From Anaerolineaceae bacterium (GTDB lineage: Bacteria > Chloroflexota > Anaerolineae > Anaerolineales > Anaerolineaceae), in contig DOEX01000175.1 of assembly GCA_003532515.1 (NCBI GenBank), forward strand, positions 1 through 22,184: DNA of 22,184 nucleotides, in the 5' to 3' direction. The notes under the pieces are model-generated. The model saw only the letters and a program-made list of their open reading frames with translations. It did no database searches and was not told where the DNA came from. Shown here piece after piece: positions 7,295 to 14,630 of the stretch. Position 1 is the stretch's first letter. Each line of letters begins with the position of its first letter. Position numbers and translations under genes: made by a program.

Positions 7295-8503
7295 TCAACT
7301 TGTATGCGTCAGCCACTCAACGATGTTGAGGTGTGTGATGCCTCCCCGGCTTAAGTTGATTTGATCCATCGACAGTACAAACCTGCTGTAATTATCCTCT
7401 AACCCTGAAAAAGCCCCAAACTCTCTTGCAATTGTCTGCTCGTCCGCCAGGAGATAGGTCACTTGAAAGTATTGAGTTTCCGTATTTTTGCTTGCGATAA
7501 AGTCGATTTCTTTTTCAGCCAATTTTCCGATTGTTACAGAATAACCACGTCTTATCAACTCCCAATAAACAATATTTTCAAGAACTCCCTGGATGGAAGC
7601 CTGGTTCCCTCCCAATAAGGATTCCCGAAAGCCGTGATCGGCTATAAAATACTTTTCGTTGACTGATAAAAGTTTCTTACCGGGTAAATCACGTCGCAGT
7701 ACCCTTTTTAAGAAAAATGCATCCTCGCAAAGAGAAAGATACGATAGAACAGTATCGACAGAAACTGAACGGTTTTCACTTTTAAAATACTTACTGATAC
7801 TGGTGGCTGAAAAGGTGTTACCAATATTATTGAGAACGAACAAGATAATTCGTTGGAGTAAATCAATATCTCGCACCCGACCATAAGAGACAACATCTTT
7901 TAGGATAACTGTGTTGTAAATGTCCCGGAGTAATTGCATCGAAGGTTCATATTGCAGATCAAGGTATTGCAGCGACGGCATGCCACCAAATGTCAAGTAG
8001 TCTATAAATAACTCGGATGATGATTTCCCCAGATGAGAAAAGAGGTCGATAAATTCTGAAAATGAAAATGGATGGATTTGAAACCCGATGTAACGCCCAC
8101 TTAAATATGTTGCGAGATCACTGGAGAGTAAAGAGGCATTAGAACCTGTAATATAGATATCTGCGTTGTACGAAGTGTTGCAGGCGTTTACCACTCTCTC
8201 CCAGTCTGGCAATAATTGAACTTCGTCTAGAAAAACATAGCCCTTCTGATCCTTTCCAAGAGCAGAAAAGAAAGAGGTGAGCATTCTAAGAAGATCATGA
8301 GAATTCTCAACCGCCATACCTTCTACAGTTTCCATGTTTAGCCGAAAAAACTGGTTCTCTTTCACTCCAGCAGATTTGAGATCTTCTTGAATTAGTAGCA
8401 GCATCGTCGATTTTCCCGATCGGCGCATACCTGTCAGAACTTTAACCATTGGAGTGTTATAGAATGGCCGCATTTGTTCGATGTAGAGTTTTCGTTTGAT
8501 CAT
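7295..8503 (-). CDS. AAA-type ATPase with DUF4143 C-terminal domain (COG1373-like)
   Basis: A 402-residue ATPase of the widespread accessory AAA/DUF4143 family, whose cellular role is largely unknown. Visible features are Walker A GMRRSGKS (residues 25-32), Walker B with following acid (GYVFLDEVQLLPDWE), and a sensor-1-like stretch YITGSNASLLS leading to LSGRYIGFQIHPFSFSEF. The C-terminal half has a winged-helix-like part (FSATSISKYFKSENRSVSVDTVLSYL) and a nuclease-like segment EKEIDFIA....YFQVTYLL that resembles a degenerate PD-(D/E)xK core, with Thr where Lys is expected. Start ATG at 8503 is chosen because AGGAGAGA (8506-8513) stands just upstream; the longer frame from 8554 would overlap the promoter. 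It runs against its housekeeping neighbours between recO and glyQS, consistent with horizontal insertion. Confidence 0.85.
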   Translation of the reverse strand: MIKRKLYIEQMRPFYNTPMVKVLTGMRRSGKSTMLLLIQEDLKSAGVKENQFFRLNMETVEGMAVENSHDLLRMLTSFFSALGKDQKGYVFLDEVQLLPDWERVVNACNTSYNADIYITGSNASLLSSDLATYLSGRYIGFQIHPFSFSEFIDLFSHLGKSSSELFIDYLTFGGMPSLQYLDLQYEPSMQLLRDIYNTVILKDVVSYGRVRDIDLLQRIILFVLNNIGNTFSATSISKYFKSENRSVSVDTVLSYLSLCEDAFFLKRVLRRDLPGKKLLSVNEKYFIADHGFRESLLGGNQASIQGVLENIVYWELIRRGYSVTIGKLAEKEIDFIASKNTETQYFQVTYLLADEQTIAREFGAFSGLEDNYSRFVLSMDQINLSRGGITHLNIVEWLTHTS

Positions 8504-8520
8504 GTTCTCTCCTATATTTA

Positions 8521-8621
8521 TATCGATTATAGTCGATAAAAACGCGAAATTCAAGAAGATTGTAGATTATAGTCGATAAAAACAGAAATACCAGACCTTT
8601 TATCGATCATGATCGATAAAA
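8521..8621. repeat. Three 40-bp-phased palindromic operator-like sites
   Basis: Three copies of the pattern TATCGA-N6-TCGATA occur with dyad centres at 8529.5, 8569.5 and 8609.5, a spacing of exactly 40 bp each time. Site 1 is 8521-8538 (spacer TTATAG). Site 2 is 8561-8578, with the same spacer and right half but two mismatches in the left half. Site 3 is 8601-8618 (spacer TCATGA) and extends to a perfect 24-bp palindrome at 8598-8621. Sites 1 and 2 also share a 19-bp direct identity (8525-8543 and 8565-8583). The array covers the ATPase promoter, so these are probably binding sites for a dimeric regulator, possibly the ATPase itself. Confidence 0.8.
8526..8554 (-). promoter_or_regulatory. 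Promoter of the AAA/DUF4143 ATPase
   Basis: Read on the minus strand, TTGAAT (8549-8554), exactly 17 bp, then TATAAT (8526-8531). The transcript would start near 8519 with a leader of about 16 nt containing the AGGAGAGA site. The -10 lies inside the first palindromic operator, so a protein bound there would block RNA polymerase. Confidence 0.75.
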
Positions 8622-8784
8622 AACCCACGTACTCTCAATTGTCAAGGCTGTTCTCGTATGGGAGGGGCCTGATCCTGCCATAAACGATGGAATGGGACAC
8701 CCTAACCAGGGCAGGGCATTGTTCCCTAACAAAAGAGTTACGTTAATTCAAGTTATGGTAGGTTTTGCCTGCCCGTACGCGTAA

Positions 8785-8806
8785 GGGACGGCTGCTATGC
8801 CGTCCC
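8785..8806. repeat. Perfect hairpin GGGACGGC/GCCGTCCC
   Basis: GGGACGGC (8785-8792) pairs with GCCGTCCC (8799-8806) across a six-base loop TGCTAT. It has no T-run after it in either direction, so it is not a standard terminator. It resembles dispersed intergenic palindromic repeats, which is an inference. Confidence 0.6.
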
Positions 8807-8871
8807 ATCTTTCGAATTGGCCGTTTCTCGATAATTCCCAGGTTCATCGTATACGATCGAATCAACAGGTT

Positions 8872-8964
8872 TGTCATTCTGAGCGAAGCGAAGAATCTTT
8901 GCGCAATGTAATCGAAGATCCTTACCAAGTACACTTCGTGTCGCAACTAAAGCTCAGGATGGCA
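8872..8964. repeat. MITE-like 93-bp element with terminal inverted repeats
   Basis: TGTCATTCTGAGC at 8872-8884 faces GCTCAGGATGGCA at 8952-8964, matching at 11 of 13 positions as an inverted repeat. The interior begins GAAGCGAAGAATCTTTGCG. The motif TGTCATTCTGAGCGAAGCGAAG is, from memory, a common dispersed intergenic repeat in several bacterial phyla including Chloroflexota. It has no coding capacity. Confidence 0.65.
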
Positions 8965-8977
8965 ATAGATGCTGATG

Positions 8978-8983
8978 TATAAT
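8978..8983 (+). promoter_or_regulatory. Candidate -10 box of glyQS
   Basis: TATAAT stands 26 nt before the ATG, leaving about 20 nt of leader that contains an AGAGGTG ribosome site. No good -35 is seen 16-18 bp upstream; that position falls in the end of the MITE-like element (CAGGAT), so the insertion may have changed the promoter. Confidence 0.4.
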
Positions 8984-9009
8984 CAAGCGGATAATTATAG
9001 AGGTGTGTT

Positions 9010-12003
9010 ATGAACCAGGGATTAGATTTTCAGTCAATCATTTTCAACTTACAAACTTACTGGGCGAGCCAGGGCTGCATGATCTGGCAGCCGTATTATT
9101 CCCAATTGGGCGCGGGCACGATGAACCCAGCCACCTTCCTGCGTGTGCTCGGACCAGAACCCTGGCGTGTGGCGTACGTGGAGCCTTCGGTGCGTCCGGA
9201 TGACGGACGATACGGCATCAACCCCAACCGCCTTCAGCAGCATCATCAATTCCAGGTGATCCTCAAGCCCGATCCGGGCAATCCACAGGAATTGTATTTG
9301 AAGTCTTTGCTGGCATTAGGAATCGATCCTGAGAAGCATGACATTCGTTTCGTTGAAGACAACTGGGAATCTCCCGCACTTTCAGCCTGGGGGCTGGGAT
9401 GGGAAGTCTGGTTGGATGGACAGGAAATCACACAGTTCACCTATTTCCAGCAAGCCGGCGGCATGACACTGGATGTACCAGCAGTCGAATTGACCTATGG
9501 CTTGGAACGTATTGCCATGACCTTGCAAGGTGTCAGTCACTTTAAGGATATTCGCTGGAATGAACAACGACTGTATGGCGATGTCTACCAGGTTGCTGAA
9601 CGCGAGCATTCCACCTACTACTATGAAACCGCTGATGTACCCCGGCTGCGCGAGATGTTCAATCTCTTTACCCAGGAAGCCGAAAGTGCTCTCGGAAAAG
9701 GGCTTGTTTTGCCGGCTTACGACAATGTGATCAAGTGCTCTCATACGTTCAATGTTTTGGACGCCAGGGGCGCAGTTGGTTTCACCGAACGGCAAGCGCT
9801 CTTTGGCAAGATGCGGGATCTTTCTCGTCGTGTTGCCGAAGCCTATTACGCACAGCGAGAATCGATGGGTTTTCCGTGGCTTGAACAAGCGCAAACTGAA
9901 CTAGCAGAAGTTGTTGATCCGCTTGAGGAAAATGACGCTGAACGAGCAGACTTTCTTTTTGAAATTGGAACAGAGGAATTACCTGCTTCGGAGTTGGACA
10001 GGGCCATCGAACAATTACAATCTGGCTTTGAAGCCTGGCTCGTCGAAGCACGCCTGGAGTATGACCTGTTCGAAGTAAAAGGCACACCCCGCCGGCTGAC
10101 TGTTTGGGTCAAGAACCTGCAAACCCGTCAGGCGGAACGAACCGTTGAGCTGAAAGGTCCTCCAGCTGACCGTGCTTTTGACAATGAAGGAAAACCGACT
10201 AAAGTCGCAGAAGGTTTCGCACGCAGTAAAGGGCTGGAACTTGACCAGCTGGCTGTAAAAACCTTTGATAATGGACGCTATGTGGTGGCAGAAATTTCGG
10301 AACCGGGACAGACGAGCATGGAACTGCTCACTGAGAAACTCCCGCAGATGATCACCAACTTGCGTTTCACAAAATCTATGCGCTGGAACCAAAGCGGAGC
10401 CAGTTTCTCCCGTCCAGTACGCTGGCTTGTGGCAATCCTGGGTGAACAAGTGGTGCCTTTTGAATTTGCCGGACTCCATTCCGGCAGAACAACCTGGGGT
10501 TTACGTTTTTCAACCGAACGGAATGCTGTGGTCGATTCTTTGGCTGCCTACGAGAAATATCTGGATGATCAAGGCATCATTCTTGACCCGCGCGAGCGCA
10601 GGCAGAATATCTGGCAGCAAGCAATCAAGCTGGCTGAAAGCGTGAATGGCATTCTCAAGGATGACCAGGATTTATTGGCAGAAATTGGCAACCTGGTCGA
10701 ATATCCTACCGCCTTGCTGGGCACATTTGACTACCGTTACCTCCAGAACCTTCCGCCTGAAGTCCTGATCGGTGTAATGAAGAAACATCAACGCTATATC
10801 CCTGTCCTGGACCCGGAAGGAAAACTCACCAATCACTTCATCGTGGTTCGAAACGGTGACAGCCAGCATTCCGAGATTGTGATGGACGGCAACTTGCAGG
10901 TGATTTTGGCGCGCTTTGCCGATGCTGAATTTTTCGTACAGGAAGATATGAAAAAGAAGCTGGAAGACTTTGTTCCCAAACTGGCGCAACTTACCTTCCA
11001 GAAACAATTGGGTTCGATGCTGGATAAGACTGAACGGATTAAAAAGCTCAGCCTGATTTTGGCAGAAAAACTGGATTTTGACCAGGAGGAGATTTCAACC
11101 ACTGCACGGATCGCCCAATTGTGTAAAGCGGATTTGGCTTCTGAAATGGTAGTCGAGATGACTGTCTTGCAGGGTGTGATGGGAAAGTATTATGCCCTTC
11201 ATTCTGGTGAGACCGAAGCTGTGTCAGAAGGAGTGTTTGAATATTACCTGCCCAGATCTGCAGATGACCCTCTGCCGTCAAGCCGACCAGCGATGGTTGT
11301 TGGGCTGGCAGACCGGCTGGATTCGATTGCAGGCTTGTTTGCTGTGGGATTGACCCCAACGGGTAATAAAGACCCATTTGCGCTGCGTCGGTCGGCGATT
11401 GGTCTGGTTAGTCTTTTACTTGGTAAAGACCTCAATTTTGACACTCGTTGGGCGTTACAACAGGCAGGCTCAGTATTGAGCGTTCCTTTCACAAAAGAAG
11501 TGGAAGACCAGGCAACGGCTTTCATCACTGGGCGTCTGCATACCATCTTGCTCGAGCAGGGCATTGCTCATGATGTGGTCGACGCAGTTGAAGCCGTTCA
11601 TGGAGAGAACCCAGCCCTGGCAAACCGCGCCGCTAAGGTGTTGAGCAGCTGGGTGAGCAAGCCAGAATGGGTCACTATTTTGCCGGCTTTTAGCCGCTGT
11701 GTGCGCATGACCCGTGAGTTGGAACGGGAATTCGTGGTTGAACCGTCCGTAATGACCGAAGCAGAAGAAGTCCAGCTCTACCAGGCTGTTTGCCAGGCAG
11801 AAGCAAGCTTGAGTCAGTCAGCCAGTTTTGAAAATGCGCTTGTGCAGGTGGAAGGTTTGGTGGAACCGATTAACGCCTTCTTTGACAAGGTGTTGGTGAT
11901 GGTGGAAGACCAGGCTCTGCGGGAAACCAGGTTGGGTGTTTTGCAGAGAATCGCCGGTCTGATGAAAACCTACGCTGATTTTTCGAAATTGGAAGGTTTT
12001 TAG
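9010..12003 (+). CDS. glyQS: Glycyl-tRNA synthetase, single-chain alpha-beta fusion
   Basis: Charges tRNA-Gly with glycine. Most bacteria of the alpha2-beta2 type encode the alpha (GlyQ) and beta (GlyS) subunits separately; here they are one 997-residue chain. Residues 1-~300 are the class II catalytic alpha part, with FQSIIFNLQTYWASQGC, FLRVLGPEPWRVAYVEPS and YGINPNRLQQHHQFQV. A short linker leads to the beta part at about residue 313 (FLFEIGTEELPASEL), which includes VRWLVAILG, PTGNKDPFALRRSAIG and the C-terminal anticodon-binding helical region; its length of about 685 residues matches a full GlyS. Start ATG follows AGAGGTG. Fused GlyQS is known from chlamydiae and some other lineages. Its position after cdd-recO fits the conserved cdd-recO-glyQS neighbourhood. 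Confidence 0.96.
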   Translation: MNQGLDFQSIIFNLQTYWASQGCMIWQPYYSQLGAGTMNPATFLRVLGPEPWRVAYVEPSVRPDDGRYGINPNRLQQHHQFQVILKPDPGNPQELYLKSLLALGIDPEKHDIRFVEDNWESPALSAWGLGWEVWLDGQEITQFTYFQQAGGMTLDVPAVELTYGLERIAMTLQGVSHFKDIRWNEQRLYGDVYQVAEREHSTYYYETADVPRLREMFNLFTQEAESALGKGLVLPAYDNVIKCSHTFNVLDARGAVGFTERQALFGKMRDLSRRVAEAYYAQRESMGFPWLEQAQTELAEVVDPLEENDAERADFLFEIGTEELPASELDRAIEQLQSGFEAWLVEARLEYDLFEVKGTPRRLTVWVKNLQTRQAERTVELKGPPADRAFDNEGKPTKVAEGFARSKGLELDQLAVKTFDNGRYVVAEISEPGQTSMELLTEKLPQMITNLRFTKSMRWNQSGASFSRPVRWLVAILGEQVVPFEFAGLHSGRTTWGLRFSTERNAVVDSLAAYEKYLDDQGIILDPRERRQNIWQQAIKLAESVNGILKDDQDLLAEIGNLVEYPTALLGTFDYRYLQNLPPEVLIGVMKKHQRYIPVLDPEGKLTNHFIVVRNGDSQHSEIVMDGNLQVILARFADAEFFVQEDMKKKLEDFVPKLAQLTFQKQLGSMLDKTERIKKLSLILAEKLDFDQEEISTTARIAQLCKADLASEMVVEMTVLQGVMGKYYALHSGETEAVSEGVFEYYLPRSADDPLPSSRPAMVVGLADRLDSIAGLFAVGLTPTGNKDPFALRRSAIGLVSLLLGKDLNFDTRWALQQAGSVLSVPFTKEVEDQATAFITGRLHTILLEQGIAHDVVDAVEAVHGENPALANRAAKVLSSWVSKPEWVTILPAFSRCVRMTRELEREFVVEPSVMTEAEEVQLYQAVCQAEASLSQSASFENALVQVEGLVEPINAFFDKVLVMVEDQALRETRLGVLQRIAGLMKTYADFSKLEGF

Positions 12004-12094
12004 CCGGTTCGTACTGGGAACCCCATTTACTTGACTTTCAAGACAATCGGGCACCCAGCCGTTCCACCGGGATCATGGCACAACTCAGGTTTGA

Positions 12095-12120
12095 CAGGTT
12101 GAATTTTGCAACCTGATTTT
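12095..12120 (+). terminator. Possible terminator of glyQS
   Basis: CAGGTTG (12095-12101) pairs with CAACCTG (12109-12115) across a 7-nt loop and is followed by ATTTT. It lies about 90 bp after the glyQS stop codon. The T-run is short, so this is moderate evidence. The rest of 12004-12164 shows no gene. Confidence 0.45.
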
Positions 12121-12164
12121 CTGGCTGCGCCGCTACGAGTGACATGTTTATTGGCCTAAAGCGA

Positions 12165-12311
12165 TTCTCTCGATAACGTCCCAAGATTTAATTAATAACC
12201 CTGCATCGTTCACAAACTGTCATTGAATCTGTTTCTGCCATCGCTACCTCGGTAACATTATCATTTGACCTAACGATAGCATTTCAGTAACATTTTAGTT
12301 GAACTAATGCG
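12165..12311 (-). mobile_element. 5'-end relic of a second related IS copy
   Basis: Bases 12207-12311 match 13139-13243 at 100 of 105 positions in the same orientation (offset 932 bp), covering the outer IS end and the first codons of the transposase, including its ATG (12239-12241, minus strand). Farther in, similarity fades (about 18 of 27 positions for 12180-12206, then an exact CGATAACG match) and stops near 12165. Its frame reads MAETDSMTV and then meets a stop, so it is dead. It adjoins the broken 3' end of the intact-looking transposase frame. Confidence 0.8.
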
Positions 12312-13173
12312 CAACGTAAGCCCGGATCAGGCTGTTATTATTTTCTTCGACAAAACGGTTGTCATTCTTCCGATAGGGTTTAGAGCGGGTGATATCCAGG
12401 TTGGGAACCAGCTCTCTCCAGTGTCTTAGAAGTAGCTTGTTGATAAATTCGGCGCCATTGTCAGGATGAAACTCCAACACAGGAAAGGGTAAGCGTGCCA
12501 GAAGATAATCAAAACCGTCTTTCATGGCAGCAAAGGAATTGCCATAAACCGGCACGATTTCACTCCAACCACTGGCTACATCCAGCCATTGCAGGGTATA
12601 GACATATATTCCCTGGGCACTGTCACCACCATGATGGACAGTATCGATTTCAAAGTGACCTGGCATACAAATATCCCAGGGGATTCTTTTGATTGGAATT
12701 TTGGCCTTCAATTGGCTGTTAGGCTTGGACGGAGCCTTGCGAAAGGCAATCTTATCCAAACGGTGCTCCGAGTCTTTGACTAATCGTTTAATGGTTGAAA
12801 CACTAATGGTTGTCAGTTTTTGTTTGAGATCATCATCCAGACGAAGCTCTCCATGGCTCTGCAATAATTCAGCCATCCAAACCAGATTGGGTTTGAGCCT
12901 CTCGGCACAGGCGTAATCCAGGCTTTTGGCTATCTTCCGGACTGCATCCGCCACAATCGGACCATAGGTTTTCCCCCGGTTTTTAGCCCTTGGTTTTCTG
13001 GAGAGACGCCCGTTCAGAATACGCAAAACAGATTTGCGGTGCAAGCCGGTGACTTTCACTGCCTCATCAAGCAGCTGACTTTTTTCCTGCTTGGTACTAT
13101 CCCGATAACGACCCCAGATTTTATGAATATATTTGCGCCGTTCACTAACTGTCATTGGATCCGTTTCTGCCAT
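12304..13173 (-). pseudogene. DDE transposase, truncated at its C-terminus
   Basis: A transposase with an integrase-type catalytic core, 289 residues from the ATG at 13173, which has a GAGGTGG ribosome site; a GTG at 13179 is an alternative. The N-terminal helical DNA-binding part (MTVSERRKYIHKIWGRYR...TGLHRKSVLRILNGR) is followed by a DDE core: Asp in HFEIDTVHH, Asp in FHPDNGAEF and Glu in NDNRFVEENNNSLIRAY. It resembles ISNCY/IS1202-like transposases, which from memory continue for about 100 more residues after RAY-G-hydrophobic. Here the frame is cut after RAYV, and the last codons and the TAG stop come from the end of another IS copy joined at 12311. Catalytic residues are present, but without the C-terminal part and the far IS end it is unlikely to move. 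Confidence 0.85.
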
Positions 13174-13243
13174 CGCCACCTCGGTAACATTTTCATTTGA
13201 CCTAACGATAGCATTTCAGTAACATTTTAGTTGAACTAATGCG
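13139..13243. repeat. 105-bp direct repeat (partner at 12207-12311)
   Basis: Identical at 100 of 105 positions to the partner 932 bp to the left, in the same orientation. The outermost 42 bases or so are identical, while the differences fall in and near the start of the transposase coding part. Confidence 0.9.
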
Positions 13244-13249
13244 AGTGTC

Positions 13250-13278
13250 TTGACGACGGCTTGATCTCGAATTACAAT
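13250..13278 (+). promoter_or_regulatory. Promoter of the LIV-type transporter operon
   Basis: TTGACG (13250-13255), exactly 17 bp, then TACAAT (13273-13278), a near-consensus sigma70-type promoter. The leader would be about 65-70 nt up to the ATG at 13352. The -35 box starts only six bases after the IS boundary at 13243. Confidence 0.75.
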
Positions 13279-13351
13279 TATTTTATCTCATGTGTTAATC
13301 ACAATCATAAATGGCATCTGTTCATCCAGTCAAATCAAAAAGGAGATCCCC

Positions 13352-14509
13352 ATGAAAAAGGCATTCGCATTTACTTTCACCGTAATGATCATTTTGTCGT
13401 TAATCCTCACCGGATGTGCCCAGCCCGCTGCTGAAGAAGAAACAATCAAAATCGGACTCCAAGCCCCTCTTACAGGCGCCTACGCCGCCGAAGGAGCATG
13501 GGCTAAACAGTGCGTCGAAATCGCCGCTCAACTTATCAATGATAAGGGAGGTGTCCTGGGAAAGAAGATCGAGATCGTCGTCGTAGATGACGCTTCGAAC
13601 CCCAAGGACAGTGCCCTCGCAGCTCAGAAGATGGTTTCGCAGGGTCTGCAGGAAGTAATCGCTTCCTATGGCTCTTCGGTAACCGCTCCTGCGGCTGACC
13701 TGTACGATGCCAACAAAGTCGTTTCAGTCGCTTATGGCGCCACCGCCGTCCGTCTGACGATGGAGAAAGAACGACCCTATTTCTTCCGCACTGCCGGACG
13801 AGATGACACGCAGTCTGAATTCTTCGCCAAGTTTGCAGTAGAGACTTTAGGCGCCAAGACTCTCGCTGTGATGCACGATAACCAGGACTATGGCAAGGGA
13901 GTGGCTGTTGATGCCATGGCGTTCCTGCAACCTTACATTGATGCTGGCCAGGTCGAAGTTGTATACTACGACGCGGTGACACCCAATGAGAGCGACTACT
14001 CAGCTGTCGTAAGCCAGATCAAGGCTCTCAATCCAGATGTATGGTTCTACACTGCTTATTACTCGGAGGCGGCGCTCCTGCTCAAGCAGGCTCGTGAAGC
14101 GGGAGTGACTAGCACCTTCATCGGCAGCAACGCTGTCCCATCCCCAGAATTTGTAAAGATTGCCGGGGAGAGCATCGTTGATGGTTCGATACATCTAAAT
14201 GAACCCATGCCCCAGTTCCTGTCGTTCCCGGAATCAAAGGAATTTCTGGATGCATACCAGGCGAAGTACAATGAGATGCCCGGATCCATCTGGTCGGTCT
14301 ACGCTGCTGACGGGCTCAATGCCCTGGTAGCAGCCATCAGGAAAGCCGGCACCACCGATCCTGACAAGGTGGCCGAAGCAATGCGCACAATGACTGATGC
14401 CACTGGTATCACTGGCCTGCTCCTCTTCACTGAGCGCGGCGACCGGAAAGACATCCCTTATTATGCCTACATCTATAATGCCCAGGGTATCCTCGAACCA
14501 TACAAGTAG
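13352..14509 (+). CDS. livK: Branched-chain amino acid-type ABC transporter substrate-binding lipoprotein
   Basis: Extracytoplasmic solute receptor of the HAAT/LIV family, 385 residues. The signal peptide ends in the lipobox LTGC with Cys at residue 22, followed by QPAAEEET and the fold start IKIGLQAPLTGAYAAEG, typical of LivJ/LivK-like type I periplasmic binding proteins. Later hallmarks are the DDASNPKDSALAAQKMVSQG helix, AVMHDNQDYGKGVAVDAM and NPDVWFYTAYYSEAALLLKQAREAG. The ATG at 13352 is chosen because AGGAG (13341-13345) stands six bases upstream; an earlier in-frame start at 13292 lacks this and would bury the signal peptide. It is first in an operon with its permeases and ATPases. The substrate could be Leu/Ile/Val or another amino acid, amide or aromatic compound. 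Confidence 0.93.
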   Translation: MKKAFAFTFTVMIILSLILTGCAQPAAEEETIKIGLQAPLTGAYAAEGAWAKQCVEIAAQLINDKGGVLGKKIEIVVVDDASNPKDSALAAQKMVSQGLQEVIASYGSSVTAPAADLYDANKVVSVAYGATAVRLTMEKERPYFFRTAGRDDTQSEFFAKFAVETLGAKTLAVMHDNQDYGKGVAVDAMAFLQPYIDAGQVEVVYYDAVTPNESDYSAVVSQIKALNPDVWFYTAYYSEAALLLKQAREAGVTSTFIGSNAVPSPEFVKIAGESIVDGSIHLNEPMPQFLSFPESKEFLDAYQAKYNEMPGSIWSVYAADGLNALVAAIRKAGTTDPDKVAEAMRTMTDATGITGLLLFTERGDRKDIPYYAYIYNAQGILEPYK

Positions 14510-14545
14510 CGAGTTGATACTGAAAATACCGAACATCGATTGAAC

Positions 14546-14590
14546 ACGCTGAACACCTCCTCCCTTGACAAGGGGAGAGGTGTTCAGCGT
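14546..14590 (+). repeat. Very stable hairpin between binding protein and livH
   Basis: ACGCTGAACACCT (14546-14558) pairs perfectly over 13 bp with AGGTGTTCAGCGT (14578-14590), and the interior CTCCC...GGGAG extends the stem around a small loop. There is no T-run, so complete termination is unlikely. Such hairpins after a binding-protein gene can stabilise its mRNA and lower readthrough to the permeases; that role here is inferred. The sequence also resembles dispersed palindromic repeats containing CTCCCTTGACAAGGGGAG. Confidence 0.8.
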
Positions 14591-14630
14591 CGGTGGTGTA
14601 CCTCGCAGGTGATGGTAAGTGAGATAACAC

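Larger units (their letters stand above)
8622..9009. other. Intergenic region before glyQS, no gene seen
   Basis: About 390 bp with no convincing coding sequence on either strand. It contains a perfect 8-bp stem hairpin (8785-8806), a perfect 12-bp palindrome ATCGTATACGAT (8846-8857), a 93-bp element with imperfect terminal inverted repeats (8872-8964) and a candidate -10 for glyQS. The stretch 8650-8760 has a repeated CCCTAAC but no structure I can name. No T-box consensus was found before glyQS. Confidence 0.6.
12304..13243 (-). mobile_element. Partial insertion sequence next to the LIV promoter
   Basis: The outer IS end on the transposase's upstream side is defined by the point where the two direct copies stop matching (13243, shared sequence TTGAACTAATGCG). 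The non-coding end (13174-13243) contains two ATGTTAC boxes on the minus strand in near-identical context about 34 bp apart, possible transposase-binding repeats. The distal end is missing, so terminal inverted repeats and target duplication cannot be scored. Confidence 0.75.

Noticed and set aside
8504..8554. N-terminal extension of the AAA ATPase
   Set aside because: The extra codons overlap the promoter and operator site and lack a ribosome site, while ATG 8503 has AGGAGAGA upstream.
8521..8621. CRISPR array
   Set aside because: Three short palindromic sites at 40-bp spacing look repeat-like, but the copies diverge, the shared core is only 18 bp and the spacing fits an operator array at a promoter.
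8797..8982. 61-codon plus-strand ORF and 67-codon minus-strand ORF in the intergenic region
   Set aside because: They cross the hairpin and the MITE-like element, have no ribosome sites and show no protein-like composition.
8622..9009. T-box riboswitch before glyQS
   Set aside because: Expected for a glycyl-tRNA synthetase gene, but no T-box consensus (AGGGTGGNACCGCG) and no terminator hairpin with T-run were found.
12495..12916. Plus-strand ORFs opposite the transposase
   Set aside because: Antisense shadows; the minus-strand frame holds a complete DDE core.
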